A DNA stretch of 64,000 nucleotides from NCBI RefSeq assembly GCF_038007965.1, contig NZ_JBBOYD010000001.1:1032501-1096500 (forward strand), in the 5' to 3' direction. Shown in pieces: positions 26,522 to 35,698 of the stretch. A model generated the notes under the pieces. It ran no database searches and was not told the DNA's origin. It saw nothing but the letters and a program-made list of their open reading frames with translations. The translations under genes were made by a program, and so were the position numbers. Within the stretch, counting starts at the first letter, position 1. Each line of letters starts with the position of its first letter. This DNA is from Niallia sp. FSL W8-0635 (GTDB lineage Bacteria; Bacillota; Bacilli; Bacillales; Cytobacillaceae).

Positions 26522-26713
26522 TGAATAATTATCGAAATCTTCCTAACTCAATGAATGTTTTGTTAGGTTTAAAAGAATCAAAGGGTGGTAAATATAAGTA
26601 CAAGCAGATAGTGAAAAAAACCGTACGGGATAAATAATCTAAGCTGCAGCATGATTTTATTCTTCACTATCTCATTTGAAAAGATAAACACTATAATAAA
26701 AGGAGTGTTATAT

Positions 26714-26968
26714 ATGGGATTTTTATGGTCATTAATTATAGGTGGTATTATAGGATGGTTAGCAGGATTAATCGTTGGTAAAGATATTCCTGGTGGAGTG
26801 ATTGGAAATATTATTGCAGGTTTTGTTGGTGCATGGTTAGGATCATTAATTCTTGGAGATTGGGGTCCAACAATTGCAGATTTTGCTCTAATTCCAAGTA
26901 TTATTGGTGCAGTTATTTTAGTCTTTATTTTAAGCCTAATTATGCGTGGAATGCGTAAAACCACATAA
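26714..26968 (+). CDS. GlsB/YeaQ/YmgE family stress response membrane protein
   Basis: An 84-residue protein with three glycine-rich membrane helices, SLIIGGIIGWLAGLIVGKDIPGG, IGNIIAGFVGAWLGSLIL and the closing IIGAVILVFILSLI, the classical layout of the transglycosylase-associated/GlsB family. These small proteins are commonly induced by general stress; the name reflects an old annotation and no enzymatic activity is implied. The start ATG 26714 follows AAAAGGAGTG; the longer open frame upstream is not supported. Confidence 0.9.
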   Translation: MGFLWSLIIGGIIGWLAGLIVGKDIPGGVIGNIIAGFVGAWLGSLILGDWGPTIADFALIPSIIGAVILVFILSLIMRGMRKTT

Positions 26969-26979
26969 AAAGAAATAGG

Positions 26980-27010
26980 GGAAATGGGCATTTTAAGCCC
27001 ATTTCCTTTA
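26980..27010. terminator. bidirectional terminator
   Basis: GGAAATGGGC / GCCCATTTCC with a 7-base loop and a T-rich + flank (TTTATTTTG), between the convergent GlsB-like gene and the pseudouridine synthase. Confidence 0.8.
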
Positions 27011-27940
27011 TTTTGTTTCCTTTAACAACTCTTCCCAATTTTCATCAGGGAATATTGGATGCCTGTCCAATGGAGGAGCAAAGACGGTGATTTCTTCCAT
27101 GGAGATAGGATGGATGAATTGAATTTTTACCGCATGTAAAGCTTGTCGATCAAAAATTGGTTTTCCGCCATATAGCACATCTCCTGCTAGAGGATGATGA
27201 ATAGAGCTTAAATGAACTCTAATTTGATGTGTTCTCCCTGTATCCAAAGTACAAGAGATAAGGGTTAATCCTTTGTTTGGTAATTGTTTCATTCGTTTAA
27301 AATGGGTGATCGCTGCTTGGCCAGTTTCTGATATTCTTCTCCGGCTTCCGTGATGTCTGTCCTTTCCAATGGCCTTATCAATCGTTCCTTTTTTCTGTGA
27401 GAGGGATCCTTGAACAAGAGCGATATAGGTTCTTTTGATTTTCCGTTCCCTCAACATATAATCGAGCATGTTTGCGACTAAATCATGTTTCGCAAAGAGA
27501 ATACAGCCAGTTGTATCTCGATCCAAGCGATGAATATGCTTTAATTGTCTTTCTTCTCCATTCATTAGCAAATGATAGGCAACTCCGTTTAATAAAGAAG
27601 ATGCATCTTCTAAAGAATGTGGATGTGTATCAATAGAAGCTGGCTTATTAACAACTAGCAGAAAATCATCTTCATAAAGAATAGATAGTTCCATATAGGT
27701 TGGAATTATGTCATTGGGCTGTGGATGAAATAGTTTTATTTTTAAAATATCTTCCTTCGTAAGCAACGTATTCCAAGGAACATTTTGGTTATTTAACTGG
27801 ATTTTTTTCTCCATTTTAAACAAATGAATTTGTTTTTTGGATGCCAATAAAACCTCTGAAAAAAATGCTTCAATTGATAATCCTTCCCATTGTAAAGGGA
27901 TTTTGAGTAGAAGCCAGTCTCCCTTTCTTTCAAATATCAT
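27008..27940 (-). CDS. RluA family pseudouridine synthase
   Basis: A 310-residue RNA-modifying enzyme that converts uridine to pseudouridine. The catalytic motif HRLDRDTTGCILFAK (aspartate in RLD) is intact, and VNKPASIDTHP, KRTYIALVQG, GRTHQIRVH and HPLAGDVLYGG are all present. The N-terminal 80 residues are S4-like but weak. Among B. subtilis paralogues it is closest in layout to YjbO/YhcT types, though the target RNA cannot be decided from sequence. ATG 27940 has AGGAGATT upstream. Confidence 0.9.
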   Translation of the reverse strand: MIFERKGDWLLLKIPLQWEGLSIEAFFSEVLLASKKQIHLFKMEKKIQLNNQNVPWNTLLTKEDILKIKLFHPQPNDIIPTYMELSILYEDDFLLVVNKPASIDTHPHSLEDASSLLNGVAYHLLMNGEERQLKHIHRLDRDTTGCILFAKHDLVANMLDYMLRERKIKRTYIALVQGSLSQKKGTIDKAIGKDRHHGSRRRISETGQAAITHFKRMKQLPNKGLTLISCTLDTGRTHQIRVHLSSIHHPLAGDVLYGGKPIFDRQALHAVKIQFIHPISMEEITVFAPPLDRHPIFPDENWEELLKETK

Positions 27941-28116
27941 ATAAAATCTCCTTCACTATTCGATAAATATAAATTAAAAAAATGTCTTAAATTTTACATA
28001 GTCATCATATCATGGTTTTAATTACCACAGAAATGGTTTTGGGGGATATGGTAGACTAGTGGTAATACTTTATGTAGTGTAAATTTATATTAGAAACAAA
28101 GAGGGTGTCTCATTTC

Positions 28117-28524
28117 ATGAAAGTAGTTTTTGCATCAACACCAACACAAGAGGAAAGAATTGAGGAACTGATTCAAGCCTTTTACTCAAAGATATTTCCG
28201 TTCTATTTTACCGATAAGGAAATAAATAAGTTTGAACGATTAAAAGTCCTTGCTATCACTCCAGAAAAAGCACAGCAATTAAGTACATTAAAAACGTCTT
28301 ATCAAGTAATTGCAAGCCTTCAAACCCTTGTAAATATTTTAGAATCCCCAGAAGATAAACATAAATATAAACATCTATTTGCAAAAAATGTTCGGATTTT
28401 AGAGGACTTGGATATCTTTTTCCCATTTGATTTAGACAATTTTAAAATCAACGATAATGGAAATACCTTTAATCAATCAAATTTTAGTATGTACACTGAG
28501 GCAAATAATCAGTATTTAGTATAA
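28117..28524 (+). CDS. DUF5365 family protein, YhcU-like
   Basis: A 135-residue soluble protein beginning MKVVFASTPTQEERIEELI, the typical opening of the YhcU/DUF5365 family from Bacilli as I recall it. The centre is helical (SYQVIASLQTLVNILE) and the C-terminal 30 residues are asparagine-rich and likely disordered. Function unknown. The ATG at 28117 is 10 bases after GAGGG; the GTG at 28105 overlaps that site. It lies between divergent transcription of the pseudouridine synthase and the following 640-base gap. Confidence 0.7.
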   Translation: MKVVFASTPTQEERIEELIQAFYSKIFPFYFTDKEINKFERLKVLAITPEKAQQLSTLKTSYQVIASLQTLVNILESPEDKHKYKHLFAKNVRILEDLDIFFPFDLDNFKINDNGNTFNQSNFSMYTEANNQYLV

Positions 28525-28801
28525 CCTTTTTTATTTGCCTGGCATCTTAGTATTCCTAGTTGGAATAAAAAATAAGCCATCGCTTTTTTTTTACAGTAAA
28601 GGGTTTCTTTTTTGGATGCATTCTAATTAAATGATACAAGAATTGACGTATGAATTGGCATACGTCTTTTTCCTTATTTATCAAGGTTTCTACGGAATTC
28701 CCTTTACTTTGGCATAGCAATAGATGTCAAGTCTTCTGTCCCTTTGCAGTGCCGTTTTGAGTAGAGGGTCCTGGGATATAAGGTAAAGCACCTGAGTTGT
28801 A

Positions 28802-28994
28802 AAATAGACGGAAAAATTTCGCTTATTTAGTAATTATTATAAAAAAAGGCTTAAATAGACGGAGAGATTCCGCCTATTGACTCGAAAAAAGCAAAAAAGG
28901 GAGATTTTGCTTTGTATAATCGGAAAACCTTCCCTTATTTACCCCGAAATAAGCACTATTTTGCAATTAACCGGAAAACCTCCGCTTATTTCCC
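28802..28994 (+). repeat. four-unit cluster of dispersed palindromic repeats in a gene-free gap
   Basis: The 640-base gap 28525-29163 has no convincing gene. It contains four related elements beginning near 28802, 28852, 28917 and 28967, each of the type AAATAGACGGAAAAATTTCG followed by CTTATTT, or its half-palindromic forms (CGGAGAGATTCCGCC, CGGAAAACCTCCG). Spacing alternates 50, 65 and 50 bases. Single related copies occur at 19585 (AAAATAGACGGAAATT) and at 46496 (TCCGTCTATAGGCGGA). They look like short non-coding intergenic repeats of Bacillaceae. Confidence 0.6.
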
Positions 28995-29059
28995 TTTTGC
29001 CGGTTACTCGATTCAGGACAAAACACCTTATTTAAAGGAGAGTGTGTATTCCAAATAAA

Positions 29060-29083
29060 GAAACTCGCCAATGGCGAGTTTTC
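29060..29083. terminator. terminator of the disulfide bond operon
   Basis: AAACTCGCC / GGCGAGTTT with a 3-base loop; read on the minus strand it is followed by TCTTTATTT. It lies 80 bases after the end of the thioredoxin-like gene. Confidence 0.7.
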
Positions 29084-29163
29084 CCATTTTATATACCGAT
29101 AACGATACCACTGTCAAATCGGAACCCTTCGCTTTTTATTGCGACGGCTTATTTTTTGACTTT

Positions 29164-29637
29164 TTATTTCGTAACACTGTATTCTTCGAGCCATTGTTTA
29201 AATACTTCAGGTTCTCTATAGCCGTTGATTCTTCCTACTTCTTCTCCATTTTTGTACTGGACAATTGTTGGCGTAGAATCGATATTGTATTTATCCCAGC
29301 CTTCTTCAAATTCCCATAGGTTATATTGATCAATCGATACATTTAAGTCCTCTGCAAGGGGCATTAATTCTGGTGTTGTCTGTTTACAATATATACATTC
29401 TGAGCTAAAGAAGTATACGGTAACATCTTCTTCGGTTTTTAATTTCTTCTCGAGTTCGTCAGGAACAATAATATTTTGGTAATTCGGATCATCTAATATT
29501 TCCATTGTTTCAGGTTCCAAATCCTCTTTTTTATATAAATTCCCTTCTACTGCTTTTTCTTTTTGCATATTAGATAGAAAGGCTACCCCTGCAAATAAAA
29601 TAATAATAAAAACTAAGAAAAAAATTACTTTTTTCAT
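29164..29637 (-). CDS. membrane-anchored thioredoxin-like protein
   Basis: A 157-residue protein with an N-terminal signal anchor (about 3-22) and an extracytoplasmic thioredoxin fold. The redox-active pair is in SSECIYCKQTTPEL (C-x-x-C), and the cis-proline region is seen in IDSTPTIVQYKNGEEVGRINGY. It likely oxidises or isomerises disulfides in exported proteins together with the DsbB-like protein encoded just upstream, whose gene overlaps its start by four bases (ATGA). It resembles BdbA/BdbD-type partners but is shorter than BdbD. Confidence 0.88.
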   Translation of the reverse strand: MKKVIFFLVFIIILFAGVAFLSNMQKEKAVEGNLYKKEDLEPETMEILDDPNYQNIIVPDELEKKLKTEEDVTVYFFSSECIYCKQTTPELMPLAEDLNVSIDQYNLWEFEEGWDKYNIDSTPTIVQYKNGEEVGRINGYREPEVFKQWLEEYSVTK

Positions 29638-30080
29638 TCATTCATCTCCTTTGTTTTTTTCCAAATGATGATGCTACAAGTAAAGATTATGATAAATCCA
29701 ACAAGTGCCATAAAGGGAATGGTTATAAAGCCTAACCAATTTATGTATTCTCCTGTGCAAGGGACTGGTCCACAAGAGGCAGAACCTTCAAAGATGCTAG
29801 CTAATTTTTGTTTGGAATAATGATAAATGGAAATGCATGCGCCAAATCCAGAAAGAATCATTGTGTAAAAGGTGATTTTATAATCTTTTCGTATCACAGC
29901 AAGTCCTAAAATAATCACAAAGGGGTACATTAATATTCGTTGATACCAACATAATGTGCAAGGAACAAACTCTCTAATTTCTGAAAAGTATAGGCTACCG
30001 AACATGCTGAGGACAGATGCAATCCAAGCTAAGTATAAGAGATGCTCTCGGGAATCTTTCTGCTTTGTTTTTTCTTCCAT
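29634..30080 (-). CDS. bdbC: disulfide oxidoreductase, DsbB/BdbC family
   Basis: A 148-residue four-helix membrane protein that re-oxidises its thioredoxin-like partner and passes electrons to quinone. Both cysteine pairs of the family are present: CTLCWYQR after helix 1-2 and CGPVPC in the second extracytoplasmic loop. Length fits BdbC. First gene of a two-gene operon with the membrane-anchored thioredoxin, by the four-base overlap. Confidence 0.92.
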   Translation of the reverse strand: MEEKTKQKDSREHLLYLAWIASVLSMFGSLYFSEIREFVPCTLCWYQRILMYPFVIILGLAVIRKDYKITFYTMILSGFGACISIYHYSKQKLASIFEGSASCGPVPCTGEYINWLGFITIPFMALVGFIIIFTCSIIIWKKTKEMNE

Positions 30081-30362
30081 ACGATTCTCCTTTTATTGTC
30101 TTTATTCAACTACTTAAAAAACATTTTCATTATAGAAAAAGTATAAAGCTATTTGGAAATGATGTAAACAAACTAGATTTAATGAAAGACAGAGATTATA
30201 TCTGAAAAAAATGGGGAAATGTAGAAATAGTAAATAGAAAGTAAAATTATCATAAAAATGGCCGTTTTCTATAAGCTTGTTGCTTTATCATTTGCGGGTC
30301 ATAGCAATAAACTTTACAAAAACAGCTTAAAAAAAGAAACATACATAAGGGAGTCAAAGATT

Positions 30363-31901
30363 ATGCCGAAATTGGATTTAACGAAATTTGAAAAAAAATT
30401 AATTATCCGAAATACGGAATACGACGATATTGGTAAAATTATGAAGCTTCAAGCTGAATGTTTTCCAGGCATGGATCCTTGGAAAAAAGATCAATTAAAA
30501 AGTCATCTCGATATCTTTCAAGAAGGTCAATTTGTAGCAGAATACGACGGTGAGATCATTGGTTCTTGCTCGAGCTTGATTATTAACTTCGACGAATATG
30601 ATGCACGACATACTTGGGATGAAGTGACAGACGGTGGATACATCACTAATCATAATCCAGATGGCTATAATCTTTATGGGATTGAAGTAATGGTAGATCC
30701 AGCTTTTCGGCGAATGAAAATAGGTCACCGTCTTTATGAAGCAAGAAAAGAACTAGTTCGGCAATTAAATTTACAAAGTATTATTATTGGTGGCAGGATC
30801 CCGAATTATTATAAGTATGAAGATCAAATGACAGCTAGAGAATATGTGCAGGAAGTGCTGCATCATAAAATATATGATCCTGTTTTGTCTTTTCAGCTAA
30901 TTAATGGTTTTACATTAATGCGCATTAATACAAACTATTTGCCAGACGATGCACAATCGAAAAGCTATGCGACGATTATGGAATGGAACAATGTAGAATA
31001 TATGCCAAAATCAAAACGCTTTTTCACAAGTAGCTATCCGGTGCGGATTTGTGTTGTTCAATATATGATGAGACAAATATATAGCTTTGAGGATTTCGCT
31101 AATCAAGTAGAATATTATACAGATGTGGCATCCGATGCTGAATCAGATTTTGTTGTGTTTCCAGAGCTGCTTACTTCTCAATTGATGTCTTTTATGAATG
31201 AACGTGTTCCAAGTACTGCCATTAGAAAAGTTACGGAATATACGGAGCAATATATTGAGCTTTTTACAAATTTAGCGATTCGATATAATATCAACATTAT
31301 TGGTGGATCTCATTTTGTGAAGGAAGATGATGATGAGATTTATAATATTGCGTATCTTTTTAGAAGAGATGGGACCATTGAAAAACAATATAAACTACAT
31401 ATAACACCGAATGAGCGAAAATGGTGGGGGATAAGACGAGGAGATGCTATAAGGGTTTTTGATACAGATTGTGGGAAAATAGCGATACAAATTTGTTATG
31501 ATATTGAATTTCCAGAGCTTGCTCGAATTGCAACAGATATGGGAGCGAAAATTATCTTTACTCCATTCTGTACAGAAGATCGCCAAGGTTATTTACGGGT
31601 TCGCTATTGTGCACAAGCAAGAGCTGTAGAAAATCAAATTTATACCGTTATTGCAGGGACTGTGGGAAATTTACCTCAAACTGAAAATATGGATATTCAA
31701 TATGCCCAATCAGCGATCTTTGCTCCATCCGATTTTGAATTTGCAAGAGATGGGATTGTTGGTGAAACAAACCCTAATATCGAAATGGTTATGATAGGTG
31801 ATGTAGACTTAGAAATCCTAAGACGTCAACGCCAAGGAGGAACCGTTCGCCAATTAAAAGATAGACGATTTGATGTTTATCGGATTGAGTATAAGAAGTA
31901 A
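30363..31901 (+). CDS. yhcX: GNAT-nitrilase fusion protein, YhcX type
   Basis: A 512-residue two-domain enzyme. Residues 10-205 are a GNAT acetyltransferase-like domain (EVMVDPAFRRMKIGHRLYEARK). Residues about 220-490 are a carbon-nitrogen hydrolase with the triad E268 (FVVFPELL), K344 (QYKLHITP) and C378 (QICYDIEFPE). Length and fusion match B. subtilis YhcX, whose amide substrate is not defined. The frame is open to 30258, but ATG 30363 follows AAGGGAGTC and gives the family N-terminus. Monocistronic with a terminator at 31921. Confidence 0.92.
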   Translation: MPKLDLTKFEKKLIIRNTEYDDIGKIMKLQAECFPGMDPWKKDQLKSHLDIFQEGQFVAEYDGEIIGSCSSLIINFDEYDARHTWDEVTDGGYITNHNPDGYNLYGIEVMVDPAFRRMKIGHRLYEARKELVRQLNLQSIIIGGRIPNYYKYEDQMTAREYVQEVLHHKIYDPVLSFQLINGFTLMRINTNYLPDDAQSKSYATIMEWNNVEYMPKSKRFFTSSYPVRICVVQYMMRQIYSFEDFANQVEYYTDVASDAESDFVVFPELLTSQLMSFMNERVPSTAIRKVTEYTEQYIELFTNLAIRYNINIIGGSHFVKEDDDEIYNIAYLFRRDGTIEKQYKLHITPNERKWWGIRRGDAIRVFDTDCGKIAIQICYDIEFPELARIATDMGAKIIFTPFCTEDRQGYLRVRYCAQARAVENQIYTVIAGTVGNLPQTENMDIQYAQSAIFAPSDFEFARDGIVGETNPNIEMVMIGDVDLEILRRQRQGGTVRQLKDRRFDVYRIEYKK

Positions 31902-31920
31902 GAAAATGCACAGTGTAAAA

Positions 31921-31946
31921 CCACGGCCAAAAGCCGTGGTTTTTTG
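31921..31946. terminator. bidirectional terminator after yhcX
   Basis: CCACGGC / GCCGTGG with a 5-base loop and a T6 run on the + side; A-rich upstream, so it may also serve the convergent yhdB-like gene. Confidence 0.85.
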
Positions 31947-31965
31947 GTGGAATTCTTTTGAAAAA

Positions 31966-32211
31966 TTACATAGTGGTTGTGTGAATCCAGTCATCCTCCG
32001 CTAAATCGTTGGCGTGGTCGATATAGCGTAATAATGAATATAAATGTTTTTCTATGACAGAATAATCATGTTCAAAGTTATAGGCGTGTAGAAATTGTTC
32101 AATTTTTTTTGAGAGAAAGTTATCCTGGGTTCTTACCATTAATATAAGAAGATTATCCCATTCTGATCGATGAGTATAGTAAAGGGCACGATCATAATCT
32201 GTGTTAGTCAT
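31966..32211 (-). CDS. yhdB: YhdB-like protein (81 aa)
   Basis: An 81-residue soluble protein with the pattern DYDRALYYTHRSEWDNLLILMVRT, FLHAYNFEHDYSVIEKHLYSLLRYIDHA, which agrees with my memory of the YhdB family of Bacillus. Function unknown. The start has AGGAGGC upstream on the minus strand. In B. subtilis yhdB and yhdC are neighbours; here a carboxypeptidase gene lies between yhdB and a yhdC-like gene. Confidence 0.75.
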   Translation of the reverse strand: MTNTDYDRALYYTHRSEWDNLLILMVRTQDNFLSKKIEQFLHAYNFEHDYSVIEKHLYSLLRYIDHANDLAEDDWIHTTTM

Positions 32212-32415
32212 TTTAATGCCTCCTTATGTGGGAAGGAGATGATTTTATTATATGAAGAAAGGTCATAATGTTACCCACTAAAAGTTGGCTATATTGATTT
32301 AAAAGGGTTTTCTATTTTTACCTGTATAATTTCTAGTGGCAGAAAAATGAGAAATTTTCCTAAATGTGAATAAGGAATACTACACATCCACAATATAAAG
32401 AAAAAAGGGGTTATT

Positions 32416-33417
32416 ATGAAAAGGCGACTTATTATTCTATTGACAACTTGCTTATTTCTACATCCTTTTCCAAAGGAATTTCGTGCGGAATCGATTATTG
32501 ATGCTAGTAAAGTGTATACATACGAGGACTTCCAGGATGACGTTTGGATTTTGAAAAGTAAGTATAAAAAACAACTACAGGTGCATACGATTGGAAAATC
32601 AGAGTTCGGTAGGAAGATCTACGCCATTCAGATAGGAGAAGGTGAGAAAAGTGTCCTCCTTTCTGGGGCACATCATGGAAGAGAATGGATTACTTCTTTG
32701 CTAACAATGAAAATGGCAGAGGATATTGCAGTTAAAATGAAAAATGGAGATCATTTTCTTAGTTCTTATTCTATCTGGATTGTACCGATGATTAATCCAG
32801 ATGGAGTGACCATTCAGCAAGGGAGAATTAATAAATTTCCGTTTTTCTCAAAAAGAAAAATTAAGAAAATGAATGGCGATTCAAAGGATTTTACACGTTG
32901 GAAGAGTAACGGATTAGGAGTGGATCTTAATCGCCAATATCCTGCTGGTTGGGAAAACTTAAAGAATTCGAAAAAAGAGCCATCCTATAAAAATTATAAA
33001 GGGAAAGCCCCATTTGAGGCAAAGGAAGTACAAGCCATCGTTGAGTTGACGGATAAAATAAAGCCAACCATTGCAGTTGCTTACCATTCGTCAGGCCAGG
33101 AGATTTTTTGGCAATATAATAATGGGATGAATGAAAAAAGAGATCGGACAATTGCAGAAATACTTGCACAAGAAACGGGATATAAACTTGGGATACCTCC
33201 TAAATATGCCATTGGAGGGGGATTTACAGATTGGTTTATTTCTACTTATCATTTGCCGGCATTCACAATAGAAATATGTCCATTGGTAAATGAACGAAAT
33301 CCATCCTTAACAAATTTTGCAGAAGCATGGGAAAGAAATAAATCCATTCCAAAAACGCTAATCAAGGAAGCAAAAAAAATAGATGCGATACATAAAAAAT
33401 TGCTTGGAGATAAATAA
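32416..33417 (+). CDS. secreted M14 family zinc carboxypeptidase
   Basis: A 333-residue metallopeptidase with a signal peptide (about 1-24, ending near FRAES). The M14 domain shows zinc ligands H87 and E90 in GAHHGREW, substrate-binding N/R in GLGVDLNRQYPAGW, the third zinc ligand in VAYHSSGQ, and the catalytic glutamate in FTIEICPLVN. No LysM or SH3 cell-wall domain is present. It probably cleaves peptides or cell-wall peptides outside the cell. The ATG follows AAAAAAGGGG. It is followed by a DUF3889 gene 25 bases later. Confidence 0.9.
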   Translation: MKRRLIILLTTCLFLHPFPKEFRAESIIDASKVYTYEDFQDDVWILKSKYKKQLQVHTIGKSEFGRKIYAIQIGEGEKSVLLSGAHHGREWITSLLTMKMAEDIAVKMKNGDHFLSSYSIWIVPMINPDGVTIQQGRINKFPFFSKRKIKKMNGDSKDFTRWKSNGLGVDLNRQYPAGWENLKNSKKEPSYKNYKGKAPFEAKEVQAIVELTDKIKPTIAVAYHSSGQEIFWQYNNGMNEKRDRTIAEILAQETGYKLGIPPKYAIGGGFTDWFISTYHLPAFTIEICPLVNERNPSLTNFAEAWERNKSIPKTLIKEAKKIDAIHKKLLGDK

Positions 33418-33442
33418 TAAGAAAAAAATATTGGAGGTATTT

Positions 33443-33775
33443 ATGAAAACAAGATCCTTATCGATTCTTATTGTGAGTGTCACGGTTTTAATTTTGGCAT
33501 TTATGTTTCCGTCTCATAATGAAGCTGTTCAAGAATTAGATTATCAAAAATTCGGTTCTATCGCGATTGCAGTAGTAAAAGCGGATTATCCAGAAGAGTC
33601 TGTGACAGACTACAAATATTTAGGAAGAAAAAAAATCTCTGCACAAGAAGAACAAGATTCCTTTCAATTTGTTGTAAAAGAGAATGGAAAAGAAAAAACA
33701 GTTGTTGTTATTATTAATCATCGAACAAAAGATGATAAATTTATTTCTCTCATAGTAGAAGAAAAGAATCCATAA
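33443..33775 (+). CDS. DUF3889 family exported protein, YhdC-like
   Basis: A 110-residue protein with a signal sequence or anchor (about 4-22) and a small exported domain. The pattern KFGSIAIAVVKADYPEESVTDYKYLGRKK ... FQFVVKENGKEKTVVVII fits DUF3889 (YhdC/YqzG of B. subtilis), of unknown function. The start is ATG 33443 after TTGGAGGTAT. It follows the M14 carboxypeptidase closely and the pair probably form an operon ending at the hairpin at 33774. Confidence 0.8.
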   Translation: MKTRSLSILIVSVTVLILAFMFPSHNEAVQELDYQKFGSIAIAVVKADYPEESVTDYKYLGRKKISAQEEQDSFQFVVKENGKEKTVVVIINHRTKDDKFISLIVEEKNP

Positions 33776-33799
33776 AAAAGGCCGAAAAGGTCTTTTTTT
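33774..33799. terminator. bidirectional terminator
   Basis: AAAAAAGGCC / GGTCTTTTTT with a short GAAAA loop, between the convergent DUF3889 and ABC permease genes. Confidence 0.8.
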
Positions 33800-33810
33800 A
33801 TGGATTCTTT

Positions 33811-34803
33811 TTAATAAATATCTTTCTTCGTAAAGACAAGGAAAGAGATAATAGCTCCGGCGACTCCCCAAACAGTAAGAACCATGAGGGAAAATGGCAG
33901 GGACATTCCTTCAATTGGTGGAATATTTCCTTGTAAATAATCTGTTAATCGCAGATTCACCATAAAAAAGTACTTTGCAGATTCCCAAGAAGATGCTATC
34001 GAGCTAATGATTGATCCGGAAATTAAGAATGCCAGCATTGCTCCCATGCCTGCAGCCGTACTTTTAATAATCACGGAAAACATAAAGGAAAGGGTACCAA
34101 CTACAACAGACACAAACCAACCAAGTCCAAAAATCATTAAAATATATTGCCATTGTGGTACTAAATGGACATTTGCAGTATTTAATTCACCAGCTTCCAC
34201 AGTAAAACCAGTTAATATGGGAGCGGTCCAACCAGCATATCCAAAGAATAGACCGGAAATAAGATAGGAAAATAATCCAAAGATAAATAAGACAAAAGAA
34301 ACGGAAAGAATAAGCGTTATATATTTACTTAAAAGGATTTTCCAGCGCCTTACCGGTCTTGTCAGTAAAAGCTTAATGGTACCAAGACTTTTTTCAGAAG
34401 AAACAAGATCCGCTGAAATAATCATTACCATTAAAGGAAGAAGGAGCTGGATGGAATTATCAAGAAACACACGTAAAAAGGTGGGAGCTCCTGGATCTTG
34501 TGGATTGATATTATTATCGAGATAATACTGACTTTGATCAATCCGAACCTTTAATTGTGAGCGGAATTCTTCAGAAATCCCACTTGAACCGATTCTATTT
34601 TGCATATCTACTATGGATTGCTGTAAAGTGACTCGCCAATCAGCATCCCCAATTCTTTTTTTGACGTTTTCCATTTCTCGATGCTGTGCATAAGTAAACA
34701 TGGTAATCATTATTCCGATGATAATCGTTACAACTAATAATCTTTTACTTTTGACGAGCTTTAGCATTTCATTATAGATAAGTTTATTCACCGGAGGAGT
34801 CAC
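33811..34803 (-). CDS. ABC-2 type transporter permease, YhcI-like
   Basis: A 330-residue permease with six predicted helices: one at about 22-40, a long extracytoplasmic loop of about 80 residues, then five helices, in the style of NatB/BcrB. The motif SSEKSLGTIKLLLTRPVRRWKILLSKY is typical of ABC-2 permeases. It overlaps its ATPase gene by 20 bases. Together they resemble B. subtilis YhcH-YhcI. The start is uncertain: GTG 34803 overlaps a GGGGG stretch, and GTG 34791 is an alternative. Confidence 0.85.
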   Translation of the reverse strand: MTPPVNKLIYNEMLKLVKSKRLLVVTIIIGIMITMFTYAQHREMENVKKRIGDADWRVTLQQSIVDMQNRIGSSGISEEFRSQLKVRIDQSQYYLDNNINPQDPGAPTFLRVFLDNSIQLLLPLMVMIISADLVSSEKSLGTIKLLLTRPVRRWKILLSKYITLILSVSFVLFIFGLFSYLISGLFFGYAGWTAPILTGFTVEAGELNTANVHLVPQWQYILMIFGLGWFVSVVVGTLSFMFSVIIKSTAAGMGAMLAFLISGSIISSIASSWESAKYFFMVNLRLTDYLQGNIPPIEGMSLPFSLMVLTVWGVAGAIISFLVFTKKDIY

Positions 34804-35698
34804 CCCCAGTAAGCTCTAAGAATAGATGCTCAAGAGACGGGATTTGTCGATTCATTTCTTTAATGTTTACATTCGCCTCCATCAATAATCGACTCCAATT
34901 GGAAACTTCCTCTTCTAAAAAAGGCGTGATAACCATCTCATCCTGAACAAGGACAGAAGGAGTAAGCTTCTTCAAGATTTCTACTCCTTTTTCTATAGGA
35001 GTAAAACGCCAAATTAATTTCTCATTTTGTGTTAGTAAAGTATGTACTGATTCGGTGTGGATGATTTTTCCGTTTAAAATAATCGATACACGATCACATA
35101 AAAGTTGAATCTCGCTTAATAAATGGCTTGAAACTAAGACACTTAGCCCTTCTTCCTTTGCAAGAAAGCGAATAAACTGCCGCATTTCTCTTATTCCAGA
35201 AGGATCTAATCCGTTGGTTGGCTCATCCAGTATTAATACTTTAGGTCGGCTTAATAGTGCTTGTCCAATTCCAAGTCGTTGGCGCATACCAAGGGAATAT
35301 GTTTTTACCTTGTCATGAATGCGATTCGTTAATCCGACTAATTCTACAACTTCTGCAATTCGTTTATCATCTGTATTTGTTAGCATTCTTGCAAAGTATT
35401 GGAGGTTTTCCCAGCCAGTTAAATATGGATATAATTCAGGGTTTTCTACAATACAGCCTAAGCGCTCCATGGCCTTTGAAAAATTCTTTTTAACATCATA
35501 ACCACAAATGGATATTTGACCAGATGTTGGTTTTATTAATCCAACTAGCATTCGAATCGTAGTCGTTTTACCTGCACCATTGGGACCAAGAAATCCAAAC
35601 ACTTCACCACTTTTTAATTCAAAGCTAATGTCTTTAATAATGTCCCGTTTTCCAATTCTTTTTGTTAAGTGTTGAACAGATAATGTAATCTCATTCAT
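34784..35698 (-). CDS. ABC transporter ATP-binding protein, YhcH-like
   Basis: A 304-residue ATPase with Walker A GPNGAGKTTT, Q-loop, signature YSLGMRQRLGIGQALL and Walker B KVLILDEPTNGLDPSG, followed by a C-terminal domain of about 80 residues usual in BcrA/NatA-type exporters. It pairs with the permease encoded directly downstream. The start ATG 35698 has GGGAGGT at 8 bases; the ATG two codons earlier is too close. Overlaps the end of the SGNH hydrolase gene by 8 bases, so the three genes form one operon. Confidence 0.9.
   Translation of the reverse strand: MNEITLSVQHLTKRIGKRDIIKDISFELKSGEVFGFLGPNGAGKTTTIRMLVGLIKPTSGQISICGYDVKKNFSKAMERLGCIVENPELYPYLTGWENLQYFARMLTNTDDKRIAEVVELVGLTNRIHDKVKTYSLGMRQRLGIGQALLSRPKVLILDEPTNGLDPSGIREMRQFIRFLAKEEGLSVLVSSHLLSEIQLLCDRVSIILNGKIIHTESVHTLLTQNEKLIWRFTPIEKGVEILKKLTPSVLVQDEMVITPFLEEEVSNWSRLLMEANVNIKEMNRQIPSLEHLFLELTGGDSSGE

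Noticed and set aside
29071..29319. Plus-strand frame overlapping the thioredoxin-like gene and its terminator
   Set aside because: It crosses the operon terminator and is mostly antisense to a gene with a clear C-x-x-C motif.
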